Positions 1 to 7,732 of a stretch of DNA of 35,385 nucleotides are shown here, one piece after another (position 1 is the first letter of the stretch; each line of letters opens with the position of its first letter). The position numbers were made by a program, and so were the translations under genes. The stretch comes from Oscillospiraceae bacterium (GTDB lineage: Bacteria; Bacillota; Clostridia; Oscillospirales; Ruminococcaceae), in contig WRHO01000022.1 in the NCBI GenBank assembly GCA_009783205.1, forward strand, positions 1-35,385. The letters run 5' to 3'. The notes beneath the pieces were generated by a model that did not search any database, was not told the DNA's origin, and saw nothing but the letters and a program-made list of their open reading frames with translations.

Positions 1-122
1 CGAATTTTCCGCCATACTGCGTTAAAAATTTTTTAAATATCAACGGATATTCGCAAAATTTTTGCCTTGTTTGACGAAAAATTCGCTCGAAATTTAAACG
101 ATTCGTCTATGAACACAACTTC
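1..122. mobile_element. MITE-like element, right part (cut by window edge)
   Basis: This stretch matches 12464-12585 with about three differences in 122 bases and no length change. It ends in the same terminal sequence GTCTATGAACACAACTTC followed by TTA (123-125), the proposed 3-bp target duplication. The left end lies outside the window. It contains no ORF and has internal inverted repeats (AATATC-AACG-GATATT near its centre). It lies just upstream of the promoter of the ttcA-like gene. That it is a non-autonomous transposable element is inferred from structure and near identity of the copies; no transposase is present. Confidence 0.75.
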
Positions 123-188
123 TTAAAACCGTCTCCCGATTTTGGGCAAACGGCTTAAAAAATATTCCCAACTTTTTTAAAAAACATC

Positions 189-217
189 TTGATAAAAATG
201 TCAAAATATGATATAAT
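189..217 (+). promoter_or_regulatory. SigA-type promoter of the ttcA-like gene
   Basis: TTGATA (189-194), a 17-bp spacer and TATAAT (212-217). The start codon is at 227, only 9 bases after the -10 box, so transcription would begin within about 0-4 bases of the ATG and the mRNA would be leaderless. No Shine-Dalgarno sequence is present. Confidence 0.75.
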
Positions 218-226
218 CGTGTCGTT

Positions 227-949
227 ATGCAAAAAATACTAAGTTATGTCCGCCGCGCCTGTCAAGAATTTGACCTTATACAAAACGGCGACAGGGTTGC
301 CGTAGGCGTATCGGGCGGCAAGGATTCCGTCGTGTTATTGGCGGCTTTAGCGCAAATGCGGGTATTTCCCGGGTTCAACTATACTCTTCGCGCCGTAACA
401 ATGGACCCGCGTTTTTTCGGAAATGACGGCGATTTCTCGCCCGTCGAACGCTTATGCAAAAGGCTCGATGTTCCTTTCACGCTTATAAAAACGGACATTT
501 ACGAGGTCGTTTTTGATATTCGTAAAGAGAAAAACCCTTGTTCCTTGTGCGCTAAGATGAGGCGGGGCGCGTTACATGATGCGGCTTTAGCTGAGGGGTG
601 TAACAAAATCGCGCTCGCACACAGTTTTGATGACGTTATAGAAACATTTATGATGAATCTTTTTATGGAGGGGCGATTGGGTTGTTTTTCGCCCAAAAGC
701 TATCTTTCGCGAAAAGACCTTACTCTTATACGTCCGCTTGTGTTCGCGCCGGAGGGTGTGATAACGGGTTGTGTAAATCAAAACGGCTTTGAAATAGTAA
801 AATCTCCCTGTCCCGTCGATAAATCTACCTATCGTCAAGAGATGAAGGAATTTCTTTTACAAAAGGAACGCGAAGACAGGGGGTTTAAATTACGATTATT
901 TACCGCGTTAAGAAAGGGCAATATTGACGGGTGGGGGTATGACGGTTGA
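227..949 (+). CDS. ttcA: TtcA-like tRNA 2-thiocytidine synthetase family protein (PP-loop ATPase)
   Basis: A 240-residue cytoplasmic PP-loop ATPase of the TtcA/TilS group. TtcA enzymes adenylate cytidine 32 of tRNA and replace its oxygen with sulfur, using an iron-sulfur cluster held by cysteines. Visible motifs are the ATP-binding loop SGGKDS near residue 30, a CxxC pair (CSLCAKMRR) near residue 103, the helix HSFDDVIET near residue 131 and a late SPCPVD cysteine near residue 189. The beginning (LSYVRRACQEFDLI) matches the usual TtcA beginning, so ATG 227 is the right start although it has no ribosome site. The next gene begins within its last codons (939), suggesting translational coupling. 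Other bacterial members of this family act on unknown tRNA positions, so the exact substrate is not certain. Confidence 0.82.
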   Translation: MQKILSYVRRACQEFDLIQNGDRVAVGVSGGKDSVVLLAALAQMRVFPGFNYTLRAVTMDPRFFGNDGDFSPVERLCKRLDVPFTLIKTDIYEVVFDIRKEKNPCSLCAKMRRGALHDAALAEGCNKIALAHSFDDVIETFMMNLFMEGRLGCFSPKSYLSRKDLTLIRPLVFAPEGVITGCVNQNGFEIVKSPCPVDKSTYRQEMKEFLLQKEREDRGFKLRLFTALRKGNIDGWGYDG

Positions 950-2009
950 AATAAAGCCGCCGAAACAGGTGGTTGAAATTCTCGAAAAGCTTGAATCGCA
1001 CGGTTATTCGGCATATATTCACGGCGAATGTGTACGGGTGCTTATAAAGGGGCAAACTCATCTTGACGAGATAAAAGCTTTTGATTTTGACGTAATGACT
1101 AACGCCGAAATGTCGCGCATTTTAGCAATTTTTGAGGATTACGGCTTAAATTGTGAGAATGTCGCTCGCGGCGAATTAATAGTCACGGTTTTGGGCGTTG
1201 CGGTCAGTATAACGACAATGACCGAGATTAAAGACGAGCTGTCGAACGAACACGCGTTCACGTTTGACGCAATAGCATACAGCTTGAAATCGGGGTTGGT
1301 TGACCCGTGGGGCGGTTTGAACGACCTTAAAAAAGGGTGCCTCAATTTTATTCAAGTCGGGAAGGCTTTTAACCCGCACGATATTTTACCCGCATTAGCC
1401 TGGCGTTCGAGCGGCGACTTTGAAATAAGCGACTTTGCAAAGGGTTTGATTCATAATAATATATCCGATATGGCTAAGCCGTCTTATGTAAAAGAGAGTC
1501 AGGACGCAAAAAATCTCAAGGCGATTTTAACGGAAAGAAACGTAAACGCGGTTTTATCGGAATACGAAGACGTTTTTGCGGCAATAATACCGGAAATAAA
1601 AATGCTCGGCGAGAACGCCGAACACAGCTACAAATGCGTGGGCTGTTCCGCGCCCGTCTTGACGTTGCGTTACGCGCTTTTGTTTCACGAATTAGGCAAG
1701 GAGGATTGTCGCTCGGTCGACTCGAACGGCAACAATCTTTATTACGGTCATGCCGAACGCTCGCGCATTTATGCAGAGCGGATTATGACGCGATTAGGCT
1801 GTCCCGCAGAGGATATAAAAGAGACCGGGCTTATTATAAAAAACTATCAAAGGGTGGCGCACACCTCTCGAACCCTTATATTGGATTTAAAAGACGAGTT
1901 CCCTAACGATTTGTTAAAACTGCTTTTGTTGTTTAACTGTGCAATAAACAGGGCGGTTTCTAATGAAAAAGACGCTATGATGTTTAAAGAATTGTCGAAA
2001 GGAATGTAA
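939..2009 (+). CDS. CCA-adding-enzyme-like nucleotidyltransferase with HD domain, degenerate motifs
   Basis: About 356 residues from ATG 939, which has GGGTGGGGG just upstream; a TTG at 924 is in frame but lacks a ribosome site. The order of parts follows bacterial tRNA nucleotidyltransferases and poly(A) polymerases: a head with the pair DFDVMTNAE, a segment SGLVDPWGGLNDLKKG resembling the neck-proximal LIDPFGG motif, and a C-terminal HD-like part (FHELGK followed by GHAERSRIYAERIMTRLG). Several residues normally fixed are changed: the GGxxRD loop reads GECVRV, the RRDFTINA motif reads NEHAFTFDA, the RILRALRF motif reads DILPALAWR and the HD pair reads HE. The DxD metal pair remains. It could be a diverged paralogue with altered chemistry or an inactive protein. 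It overlaps the ttcA-like gene by 11 bp, so both tRNA-related genes form one unit. Confidence 0.7.
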   Translation: MTVEIKPPKQVVEILEKLESHGYSAYIHGECVRVLIKGQTHLDEIKAFDFDVMTNAEMSRILAIFEDYGLNCENVARGELIVTVLGVAVSITTMTEIKDELSNEHAFTFDAIAYSLKSGLVDPWGGLNDLKKGCLNFIQVGKAFNPHDILPALAWRSSGDFEISDFAKGLIHNNISDMAKPSYVKESQDAKNLKAILTERNVNAVLSEYEDVFAAIIPEIKMLGENAEHSYKCVGCSAPVLTLRYALLFHELGKEDCRSVDSNGNNLYYGHAERSRIYAERIMTRLGCPAEDIKETGLIIKNYQRVAHTSRTLILDLKDEFPNDLLKLLLLFNCAINRAVSNEKDAMMFKELSKGM

Positions 2010-2350
2010 TGAACAGCTTCAACTGGATAAATTACATTGATTTATTTTATAAAACGACTACCTTGTTGAACGGTTCATTTCAACCGGGTTTATATACATT
2101 CGGCTCCTTCAACCTCAGCTCCTTCAACTTCTACAACCTCGGCTCCTACAACCTCGGCTCCTACAACTTCGGTTCCTTCAACTTCTACAACCTCGGCTCT
2201 TTTGACTACAGCTTGCAAGGCTTCGGCTTAAACAACTGTCAACTGTCAACTGTCAATTGTCAATTGTCCGTCAATTGTCAATTGGCAACTGTCCGTCAAC
2301 TGCCATCAGAGCCGTTGAATATATTTGGATATGGGATAGAACTAATATGA
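2009..2350 (+). CDS. Doubtful small ORF built mostly from tandem repeats
   Basis: A 113-codon ORF whose ATG overlaps the preceding stop codon (TAATG) and is preceded by AAAGGA, so translation by coupling is possible. Its middle is a 15-bp tandem repeat (2102-2209) giving units such as GSFNL, SSFNF, GSYNL and GSYNF. Its last third is read through CAACTGTC/CAATTGTC microrepeats (2233-2302). I recognise no domain. The period of five residues recalls pentapeptide repeats but lacks the A(D/N)Lxx pattern. It may be noncoding repeat DNA that happens to be open. It overlaps the start of the next gene by 4 bp. Confidence 0.3.
   Translation: MNSFNWINYIDLFYKTTTLLNGSFQPGLYTFGSFNLSSFNFYNLGSYNLGSYNFGSFNFYNLGSFDYSLQGFGLNNCQLSTVNCQLSVNCQLATVRQLPSEPLNIFGYGIELI
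2102..2209. repeat. 15-bp degenerate tandem repeat
   Basis: Units of the type GGCTCCTACAACCTC or GGTTCCTTCAACTTC, with two shortened 9-bp units (TACAACCTC). About seven units are present. The period is a multiple of three, so the frame stays open. Confidence 0.85.
2233..2302. repeat. CAACTGTC/CAATTGTC microrepeat array
   Basis: Seven to eight copies of 7-8-bp units (CAACTGT, CAATTGT, with CCGT interruptions). On the minus strand the units read TTGACA(A/G). The same family occurs at 5474-5513, 11257-11285, 19230-19300 and 31010-31045, and as a relic at 21184-21214. Confidence 0.9.
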
Positions 2351-3231
2351 AACTAAATGTTATTTATTCGCTTTCTACGCTTCCGTTTTTTAAGAAAAAC
2401 CCAAACGGAAGCTTCGAAATGGACAAATTTGAGCTTTACACCGCCGCGCTTTCTTCTCTCACGCGCAAAAGTAAACAAGAGATAAGCCCAAAAGACGGGC
2501 TTTGCTCGTCCGACGGGCGAATCTTGACGTCAGGTAACACAACGATAATGCACTGTGATAAACGCGGTGCGGAGTATCTTCGCGCAAAAGGCGTGTCTGA
2601 TTTATGGGACGAGGTACTCGAGGATATTCCCGATGATTTGGAGGGGATTAACCCGTTGATGTTTTGGGCGGCGGGGAAGCTTTTTGCGTTAAAAAACACA
2701 AAAGCTCCCGTTTTAATGCTCGATACCGACTTCATAGCTTGGCAGCTTCCCGAACTCGGAAGCTCGATTGTCGCGGCACACAGAGAGCCGTTATTTGAAA
2801 AAACATACCCCGATGTTTCGCGCTTTCAAATGAATGACAGCTATACCTTCAATGACAAACTCGATTATACCGTTCAACCGTTGAACACGGCGTTTTTATA
2901 TATGAACGATGATGAGTTTAAAGACTATTATGTTGAACAATCGCTCGACTTTATGAAATCGGCATTACCCTGTGATGACTATCTCACCTACATGGTTTAC
3001 GCGGAGCAACGGCTATTGGCTCTTTTAGCCGCATATAAAAACATCGACGTTAAAACTATTCTGTGCTATGAACAGCTTAGACTGCCGCAAAAACGCTACA
3101 CCCATACATGGGGTGCAAAACAGGTTATGAGGGACAATCCGAGCGAGGAAGAGCGGTTTTGCGAAAAATGCAGAAACAGAATCCGCAAGGATTTCCCCAA
3201 ATATGAGTATATAATTGATATTATAGGATAG
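2347..3231 (+). CDS. DUF6734-like protein, possible GT-A glycosyltransferase fold, with an in-frame repeat insert
   Basis: About 294 residues from ATG 2347 (KLNVIYSLSTLPF); an in-frame ATG at 2257 would read through microrepeats and is unlikely. The layout resembles the DUF6734 family: a short first beta strand, a set of early helices, and an aspartate motif in a hydrophobic strand (VLMLDTDFIAWQLP) that looks like the DxD of GT-A nucleotide-sugar transferases. Later come FLYMND, CDDYLTYMVYAEQRLL and a C-terminal helix rich in basic residues. The family role is unknown. Residues 43-64 (bases 2472-2537) are an inserted 66-bp dispersed repeat also found in polA. No clear ribosome site is seen; GGGATAG lies about 10 bases upstream. 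It is 9 bp from polA and likely co-transcribed with it. Confidence 0.55.
   Translation: MKLNVIYSLSTLPFFKKNPNGSFEMDKFELYTAALSSLTRKSKQEISPKDGLCSSDGRILTSGNTTIMHCDKRGAEYLRAKGVSDLWDEVLEDIPDDLEGINPLMFWAAGKLFALKNTKAPVLMLDTDFIAWQLPELGSSIVAAHREPLFEKTYPDVSRFQMNDSYTFNDKLDYTVQPLNTAFLYMNDDEFKDYYVEQSLDFMKSALPCDDYLTYMVYAEQRLLALLAAYKNIDVKTILCYEQLRLPQKRYTHTWGAKQVMRDNPSEEERFCEKCRNRIRKDFPKYEYIIDIIG
2472..2537. repeat. 66-bp dispersed coding repeat, copy A
   Basis: Matches 3249-3314 at 62 of 66 positions and is read in the same frame, giving KQEISPKDGLCSS then DGRILTSG. It contains an RNA-type hairpin GACGGGC-TTT-GCTCGTC with one G-T wobble. It lies inside the DUF6734-like gene and keeps the frame open. Confidence 0.85.
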
Positions 3232-3240
3232 GGGGTCATA

Positions 3241-5469
3241 ATGAAAGCTAAACAAGAGATAACCCCAAATGACGGGCTTTGCTCGTCCGAAGGGCGAATC
3301 TTGACGTCGGGTAAGCTACTTTTAATAGACGGCAATTCCTTAATCAACCGTTCGTTTTACGCAATACGCCTTCTTTCAAACAAAAAAGGCGTCTATACGA
3401 ACGCAATTACCGGCTTTTTTTCGGCGTTCCTTAAGTTACAAAATGAGCTTAAGCCAACCCACGCGGCAATCGCATTTGACCTTCGCGCACCGACCTTCCG
3501 ACACAAAATGTACGACGGCTATAAAAAACGCCGTAAAGGTATGCCCGAGGAATTGGCGGCGCAAATGCCTTATATAAAACAAATTCTCGATTATATGGGA
3601 ATAGCGCGGGTAGAATGTGAAGGCTATGAAGCAGATGATATAATCGGAACGCTTGCGCGGTCTGCCGCATCGGACGAATCGGAAAACCTTGTTTACATCG
3701 CAACGGGCGACCGCGACTCGTTTCAATTAATAGATGAACAAATATCGGTTTGTCTCGCGTCAAATAAAGAAGAAATCATTTATACGCCTAAAAAAATCGA
3801 AGAGCTGTACGGTATAGCCCCTAAACAATTTATTGAGATTAAAGCGTTAATGGGCGATTCGTCGGACGATATTCCCGGGGTTGCGGGAATAGGGGAGAAG
3901 ACGGCGTTTTCTCTTATACAAAAATTTGAAACCGTCGATTATATATATGAACATTTAGCGGGACTCGATGTGACCACTCTCGTCAGAACGAAGCTTTCAC
4001 GCGGAAAGGAGTTGTGTTTCCTTAGCCGCGAACTCGGAAGAATAAAAACGGACGTCCCGATTGATTTATCGCTCAATTCGTATATACCGCAAAAAGGAAA
4101 CCCCGCGCAATTGGCGACGCTTTTAACAGAACTCGAATTAGCGACGCTAATGAAACGCTTGAAGCTTCAACCGGTTGAGCTGCCCGCTTTGAGCGACGTA
4201 TCACAAAATGAACCTCAAAAAAACGAAGCCGACAACGACCAAACCAACGACCACCCCTATGAACACCTTCAAGTCGACAACGATTTAGAGCGCGTTTTGC
4301 GCGATATGGAAAATACAGGGATTAAGGTTGACGCAGAGGGGATTCGGAAATTCGGCGAAGAGCTTGAACCGCAAATTAACGCGCTTGAGTCGCGAATACA
4401 CGAAATGGCGGGGGTACAATTCAACATACTTTCGCCTAAACAATTGAGCGAAATCCTTTTTGAAGGCTTGGGCTTAAGCGGTACAAAAAAGACAAAAACC
4501 GGGTATTCGACCGGTGCGGAGGTGTTGGAGGCTTTGGCGGACGAACACCCGATAATCCCCCTTATTACCGAATACAGAGAGCTTACAAAGCTTAATTCAA
4601 CTTATGTACAGGGGCTTTTAAAATGCGTAAAAGACAACGGGCGAATCCACACCACCTTTAAAAACGAAACGCGAACGGGGCGGCTTTCGTCGGTTGAGCC
4701 TAATATTCAAAATATTCCGGTGCGTACCGAACGCGGAAGAATTTTCAGGCGTTTTTTCATAGCGGAACGCGGTTGCCTTTTAGTAGACGCCGACTATTCC
4801 CAAATAGAACTGCGGGTTTTAGCGCACGTCTCGTCTGACTCAATTATGCTCGACGCTTTTAGAAATAATGCCGATATTCATACAATAACCGCGGCACAGG
4901 TGTTTGGCGTAGCCGAAAAAAACGTAACGCGGGAAATGCGTAGCGCGGCAAAGGCGGTCAATTTCGGAATAGTGTACGGAATGGGCGCGTTTTCGCTGTC
5001 GAAGGAAATCGGCGTTTCCGTCGCACAAGCAAAGGATTATATCGAGCGTTATCTCAAAAAGTACAACGGCGTCCGCGAATATCTCGAGCGCGTCACAGAA
5101 GAAGCAAAAAACTGCGGCTATGTTAAGACTTTACTCGGACGAACCCGCAACATTCCCGAGCTTAGGTCATCTAACCACAATATACGCGCCTCCGGCGAAC
5201 GAATTGCAAAAAATACACCGATTCAAGGAACGGCGGCGGATATTATAAAAATAGCAATGGTTCGGGTATACGACCGCTTAATAAAAGAACAACCGAGCGC
5301 GAAGCTTATATTACAGGTACACGATGAGCTGATTGTCGAATCGCCGGAACAAATTGCCGACAAAACGGCAAAAATCTTATCCGAGGAAATGATTTCCGCG
5401 GGGAGAGAACTCGAGATGAATCTAACGGTAGATGTAAAAACGGGGAGTTCGTGGTATGAAACACACTGA
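3241..5469 (+). CDS. polA: DNA polymerase I, compact form without the 3'-5' exonuclease domain
   Basis: A 742-residue family A polymerase that fills gaps and removes RNA primers in replication and repair. Residues 25 to about 305 form the 5'-nuclease (KLLLIDGNSL, the acidic EGYEADDIIG and TGDRDSFQL motifs, and the GVAGIGEKTA helix-hairpin-helix). The polymerase domain has motif A DADYSQIELR, motif B around RSAAKAVNFGIVYG and motif C LQVHDELIVE. Between them is only a short acidic linker (about residues 308-345), so the exonuclease domain, even the inactive form common in Bacillota and Taq, is nearly absent. The first 24 residues come from the 66-bp repeat; ATG 3241 with AGGGGG upstream is the only well-supported start, so the extension is probably translated. 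It overlaps the acetyltransferase gene by 14 bp. Confidence 0.95.
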   Translation: MKAKQEITPNDGLCSSEGRILTSGKLLLIDGNSLINRSFYAIRLLSNKKGVYTNAITGFFSAFLKLQNELKPTHAAIAFDLRAPTFRHKMYDGYKKRRKGMPEELAAQMPYIKQILDYMGIARVECEGYEADDIIGTLARSAASDESENLVYIATGDRDSFQLIDEQISVCLASNKEEIIYTPKKIEELYGIAPKQFIEIKALMGDSSDDIPGVAGIGEKTAFSLIQKFETVDYIYEHLAGLDVTTLVRTKLSRGKELCFLSRELGRIKTDVPIDLSLNSYIPQKGNPAQLATLLTELELATLMKRLKLQPVELPALSDVSQNEPQKNEADNDQTNDHPYEHLQVDNDLERVLRDMENTGIKVDAEGIRKFGEELEPQINALESRIHEMAGVQFNILSPKQLSEILFEGLGLSGTKKTKTGYSTGAEVLEALADEHPIIPLITEYRELTKLNSTYVQGLLKCVKDNGRIHTTFKNETRTGRLSSVEPNIQNIPVRTERGRIFRRFFIAERGCLLVDADYSQIELRVLAHVSSDSIMLDAFRNNADIHTITAAQVFGVAEKNVTREMRSAAKAVNFGIVYGMGAFSLSKEIGVSVAQAKDYIERYLKKYNGVREYLERVTEEAKNCGYVKTLLGRTRNIPELRSSNHNIRASGERIAKNTPIQGTAADIIKIAMVRVYDRLIKEQPSAKLILQVHDELIVESPEQIADKTAKILSEEMISAGRELEMNLTVDVKTGSSWYETH
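3249..3314. repeat. 66-bp dispersed coding repeat, copy B (5' end of polA)
   Basis: About 94% identical to 2472-2537, 777 bp away (259 codons), in the same reading frame. It gives KQEITPNDGLCSS then EGRILTSG directly before the conserved polA beginning KLLLIDGNSL. Confidence 0.85.
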
Positions 5470-5887
5470 CGGGCAGTTGCAGTTGACAATTGACAAGGGA
5501 CAGTTGACAGTTGTTGAGCGCGTTTTACAAATGGAGCGGGTTTGTTTTGATGAGCCGTGGTTATCGGTAAACCCAAACTCCGTTTTTGTTATTGAGGACT
5601 ACGGTTACGCCGTCGGAACCCAAAACGAACTCCACAGAATCGCCGTCCTTCCGGAATTTAGAGGTAAAGGCTTGTCATATTCGCTCATGCGTTCGTTTTT
5701 AGACAAATGTAACGGCGAGGTGTTCTTAGAGGTTGCTTCTAAAAACGCCCACGCCGTTAAGCTTTATAAAAAATGCGGTTTTAAAGAAATTGCACGCCGT
5801 AAAGATTACTACAAAGATGATGATTGTATTGTGATGTCTATGAATACAGCTTCTAATTCTTCTAACTCTTCTAATTCTTCAACTTGA
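5456..5887 (+). CDS. rimI: GNAT acetyltransferase, RimI-like
   Basis: A 143-residue GNAT-fold protein. RimI acetylates the N-terminal alanine of ribosomal protein S18. Motif A is visible ([20 protein letters not shown], with the acetyl-CoA loop RGKGLS), followed by [28 protein letters not shown], which is typical of RimI. The core is short, about 115 residues. The first 19 or so residues ([13 protein letters not shown]) are read from a TTGACA microrepeat, and the last ten ([10 protein letters not shown]) from a 9-bp tandem repeat, so both protein ends come from repeats. The native start may have been replaced; no better start is seen. It overlaps polA by 14 bp at its start and the convergent chemoreceptor gene by 17 bp at its end. 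Substrate could differ from S18. Confidence 0.72.
   Translation: MKHTDGQLQLTIDKGQLTVVERVLQMERVCFDEPWLSVNPNSVFVIEDYGYAVGTQNELHRIAVLPEFRGKGLSYSLMRSFLDKCNGEVFLEVASKNAHAVKLYKKCGFKEIARRKDYYKDDDCIVMSMNTASNSSNSSNSST
5474..5513. repeat. TTGACA-type microrepeat array in the rimI start
   Basis: CAGTTGCAGTTGACAATTGA followed by CAAGGGACAGTTGACAGTTG. It is the same unit family as 11257-11285 in opposite orientation, and it is read as the N-terminus of the RimI-like protein. Confidence 0.85.
5852..5878. repeat. 9-bp tandem repeat TCTAAYTCT at the rimI and chemoreceptor gene ends
   Basis: Three units (TCTAATTCT, TCTAACTCT, TCTAATTCT) give the NSS repeat of the acetyltransferase. They run into the 13-bp palindrome CTTCAACTTGAAG (5877-5889), which holds the rimI stop and the last codons of the convergent chemoreceptor gene. 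Confidence 0.85.
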
Positions 5888-7532
5888 AGTTTGAAACCAA
5901 TTCTTCCAATATATCCGATTGATTATTCATTTCCATAGACGCCGCCGCACTCTGCTCGGCGGTCGACGAGTTTCTTTGAACAACCTGTGCAATATGCTCC
6001 ATGCCGGTGTTAATTTGAATAATCCCGTGCGACTGTTCATCAGATGATTGTGCAATTTGGGTCACGATTTGGGTGCTTTCGTTAATCCCCGATACAATAT
6101 CGTTAAGACTTATTGCCGTTTCTCCTGCAATTTTTGAGCCTAACTCGGCTTTCTGAACGGAATTTGCAATAAGCTCGCCCGTTTCCTTTGCCGCCTCCGC
6201 GCTCTTCCCCGCCAAATTCCGCACCTCCTCGGCAACAACGGCAAAGCCTTTACCGTGTTGACCCGCGCGCGCCGCCTCAACCGCCGCGTTTAACGCCAAT
6301 ATATTTGTTTGGAACGCTATGTCGTCAATAACCTTAATTACCTTACCTATACTTTGGCTCGCCTGATTAATTTCATCAACCGCCTTCATCATTTCGCTCA
6401 TTTGATGACTTCCTTTTTCGGCGTTCCCTTTTATTGTCTCGGCGAGATTTGCGGCTTGTTTAGCCATGTCTGCGTTATTCTTAGTCTTAACCGCTATTTC
6501 CGCAACCTCTGCGGACAGCTCTTCTACTACCGACGCCTGTTCCGTTGAGCCTTGAGCGAGCGATTGCGCCCCCTCCGACACCTGTCTCGAGCCGTTGGCA
6601 ACCTGTTCGGTAGAGGTGTTGATATCGCCGAACATAGTGTTCAAATTATCGACGGTATGTTGAAGCGCGTTCCCCATAATGTCGTTTTCGGAAAGAAAAT
6701 CAATTTGAGTGGTCAAATCCCCCTTCGCCACGTTTTCCAATTCGTTGGAAATGTTCAAAACGTGTTTAATGAACAAATTTGTGCTGTTTATAATATGCCC
6801 TATTTCGTCGTCGATTTTTGCAAATCGGCTTATCTTATTAAGGTCGTCTGCGTCAAATTTGATGTCCCCCGTAACGCCCGCTTTGTGCATTAAGTCGGAA
6901 AGAACCCGCAGCGGTCGTAATATCCCCCTCGGCAATAACCACGATAAGAATAATCCGACCCCCGCCCCGACAATTAAGAAGACGATAATTAAAACGGTCG
7001 CAAAAACGCCGAGACGTATAATTTCGAGTTCCTCGCTCGTGCTTATCTCGGAATACCGCTCTTCCATTTGGGTCAAAAGCTCTATAACCTCGTTCGTCTT
7101 CGGAAGAACATCTTTTACTACGTGTTCCCGCGCATCCTTATAATCACCCGCTTCTATATATTCGATTACGAGCTTTGCCTCCTCGTGAATATATGTATGC
7201 GGCTCCAAAATTTGTTCTAAAAGGGAAAGAACGGTTGTATCGGATATATGCTGCGCCTCCTCGCTCTTGAGCCAGGTTCCTAACGCACAGCCGTTCGGGT
7301 CAACCGAACCGGTAAATTCGGTCTCCGCCAAAACCGCCTGTGTCAGTCCGTGTCTCCATATAAAATGCGCGTTCAAAACAATCGAAACGCCTTCGGCTTC
7401 TTTTTGGGTATCATATAAATTTGTTGACATATTCGTAAGTTGTTTTACCGAGAATATCCCCGCCGCTCCGAGAATAACCGAAATAGCCACCATAACAAAA
7501 AAGCTCAAATAAATCTTAGCGCGTACCTTCAT
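5871..7532 (-). CDS. Methyl-accepting chemotaxis protein with CZB-type zinc-binding sensor region
   Basis: A 553-residue transmembrane chemoreceptor. It has a first membrane segment at about residues 8-28, an outside domain to about 170, a second membrane segment at about 172-198, a HAMP linker and a signalling hairpin whose tip ([20 protein letters not shown]) contacts CheA and CheW. The outside domain carries the signature of the chemoreceptor zinc-binding (CZB) family: H55 and W58, C81-ALG-W86, and H111 with H115. CZB domains bind zinc through three His and one Cys, so this receptor may respond to zinc or to oxidants acting on the Cys. It has its own SigA promoter (7591-7619) and the ribosome site AGGGAG. 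The pentapeptide tether for CheR is absent from its end (NFKLKN). Confidence 0.93.
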   Translation of the reverse strand: MKVRAKIYLSFFVMVAISVILGAAGIFSVKQLTNMSTNLYDTQKEAEGVSIVLNAHFIWRHGLTQAVLAETEFTGSVDPNGCALGTWLKSEEAQHISDTTVLSLLEQILEPHTYIHEEAKLVIEYIEAGDYKDAREHVVKDVLPKTNEVIELLTQMEERYSEISTSEELEIIRLGVFATVLIIVFLIVGAGVGLFLSWLLPRGILRPLRVLSDLMHKAGVTGDIKFDADDLNKISRFAKIDDEIGHIINSTNLFIKHVLNISNELENVAKGDLTTQIDFLSENDIMGNALQHTVDNLNTMFGDINTSTEQVANGSRQVSEGAQSLAQGSTEQASVVEELSAEVAEIAVKTKNNADMAKQAANLAETIKGNAEKGSHQMSEMMKAVDEINQASQSIGKVIKVIDDIAFQTNILALNAAVEAARAGQHGKGFAVVAEEVRNLAGKSAEAAKETGELIANSVQKAELGSKIAGETAISLNDIVSGINESTQIVTQIAQSSDEQSHGIIQINTGMEHIAQVVQRNSSTAEQSAAASMEMNNQSDILEELVSNFKLKN

Positions 7533-7590
7533 AATAAAAACACTCCCTACTTATTTTTATGTTCCCCTTATACAAACACCATAATATTAT

Positions 7591-7619
7591 ATTCTACATA
7601 ATTTTTTCAAATATGTCAA
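7591..7619 (-). promoter_or_regulatory. SigA-type promoter of the chemoreceptor gene
   Basis: On the minus strand: TTGACA (7614-7619), 17-bp spacer, TAGAAT (7591-7596). It lies about 60 bp upstream of the start codon. It is not a SigD-type flagellar promoter, so the receptor may be expressed independently of the flagellar cascade. Confidence 0.7.
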
Positions 7620-7663
7620 GTCATTAATATAACTTTAAAATCTTTTGTGAAAATTGCACAAAT

Positions 7664-7699
7664 AAAAACAGATTCTCGTTAAAACGCGAATCTGTTTTT
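7664..7699 (-). terminator. Intrinsic terminator downstream of the HtrA gene
   Basis: Perfect 12-bp inverted repeat AAAAACAGATTC (7664-7675) and GAATCTGTTTTT (7688-7699) with a 12-base loop and T-runs in both directions. It follows the protease stop codon by about 33 bp and precedes the chemoreceptor promoter. Confidence 0.85.
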
Positions 7700-7732
7700 T
7701 AGCTATCGTCAAAATATCTCTTGTTTTGCTCC

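Noticed and set aside
1139-1379. Minus-strand ORFs inside the CCA-like gene
   Set aside because: They are shadows of the plus-strand gene, without ribosome sites or known domains.
2102-2302. Possible CRISPR array in the tandem repeats
   Set aside because: Units are 7-15 bp with no regular spacers, and no cas gene is present.
2257-2346. Upstream start for the DUF6734-like gene
   Set aside because: The 30 extra codons are microrepeat sequence without resemblance to the family; ATG 2347 begins with the expected first beta strand.
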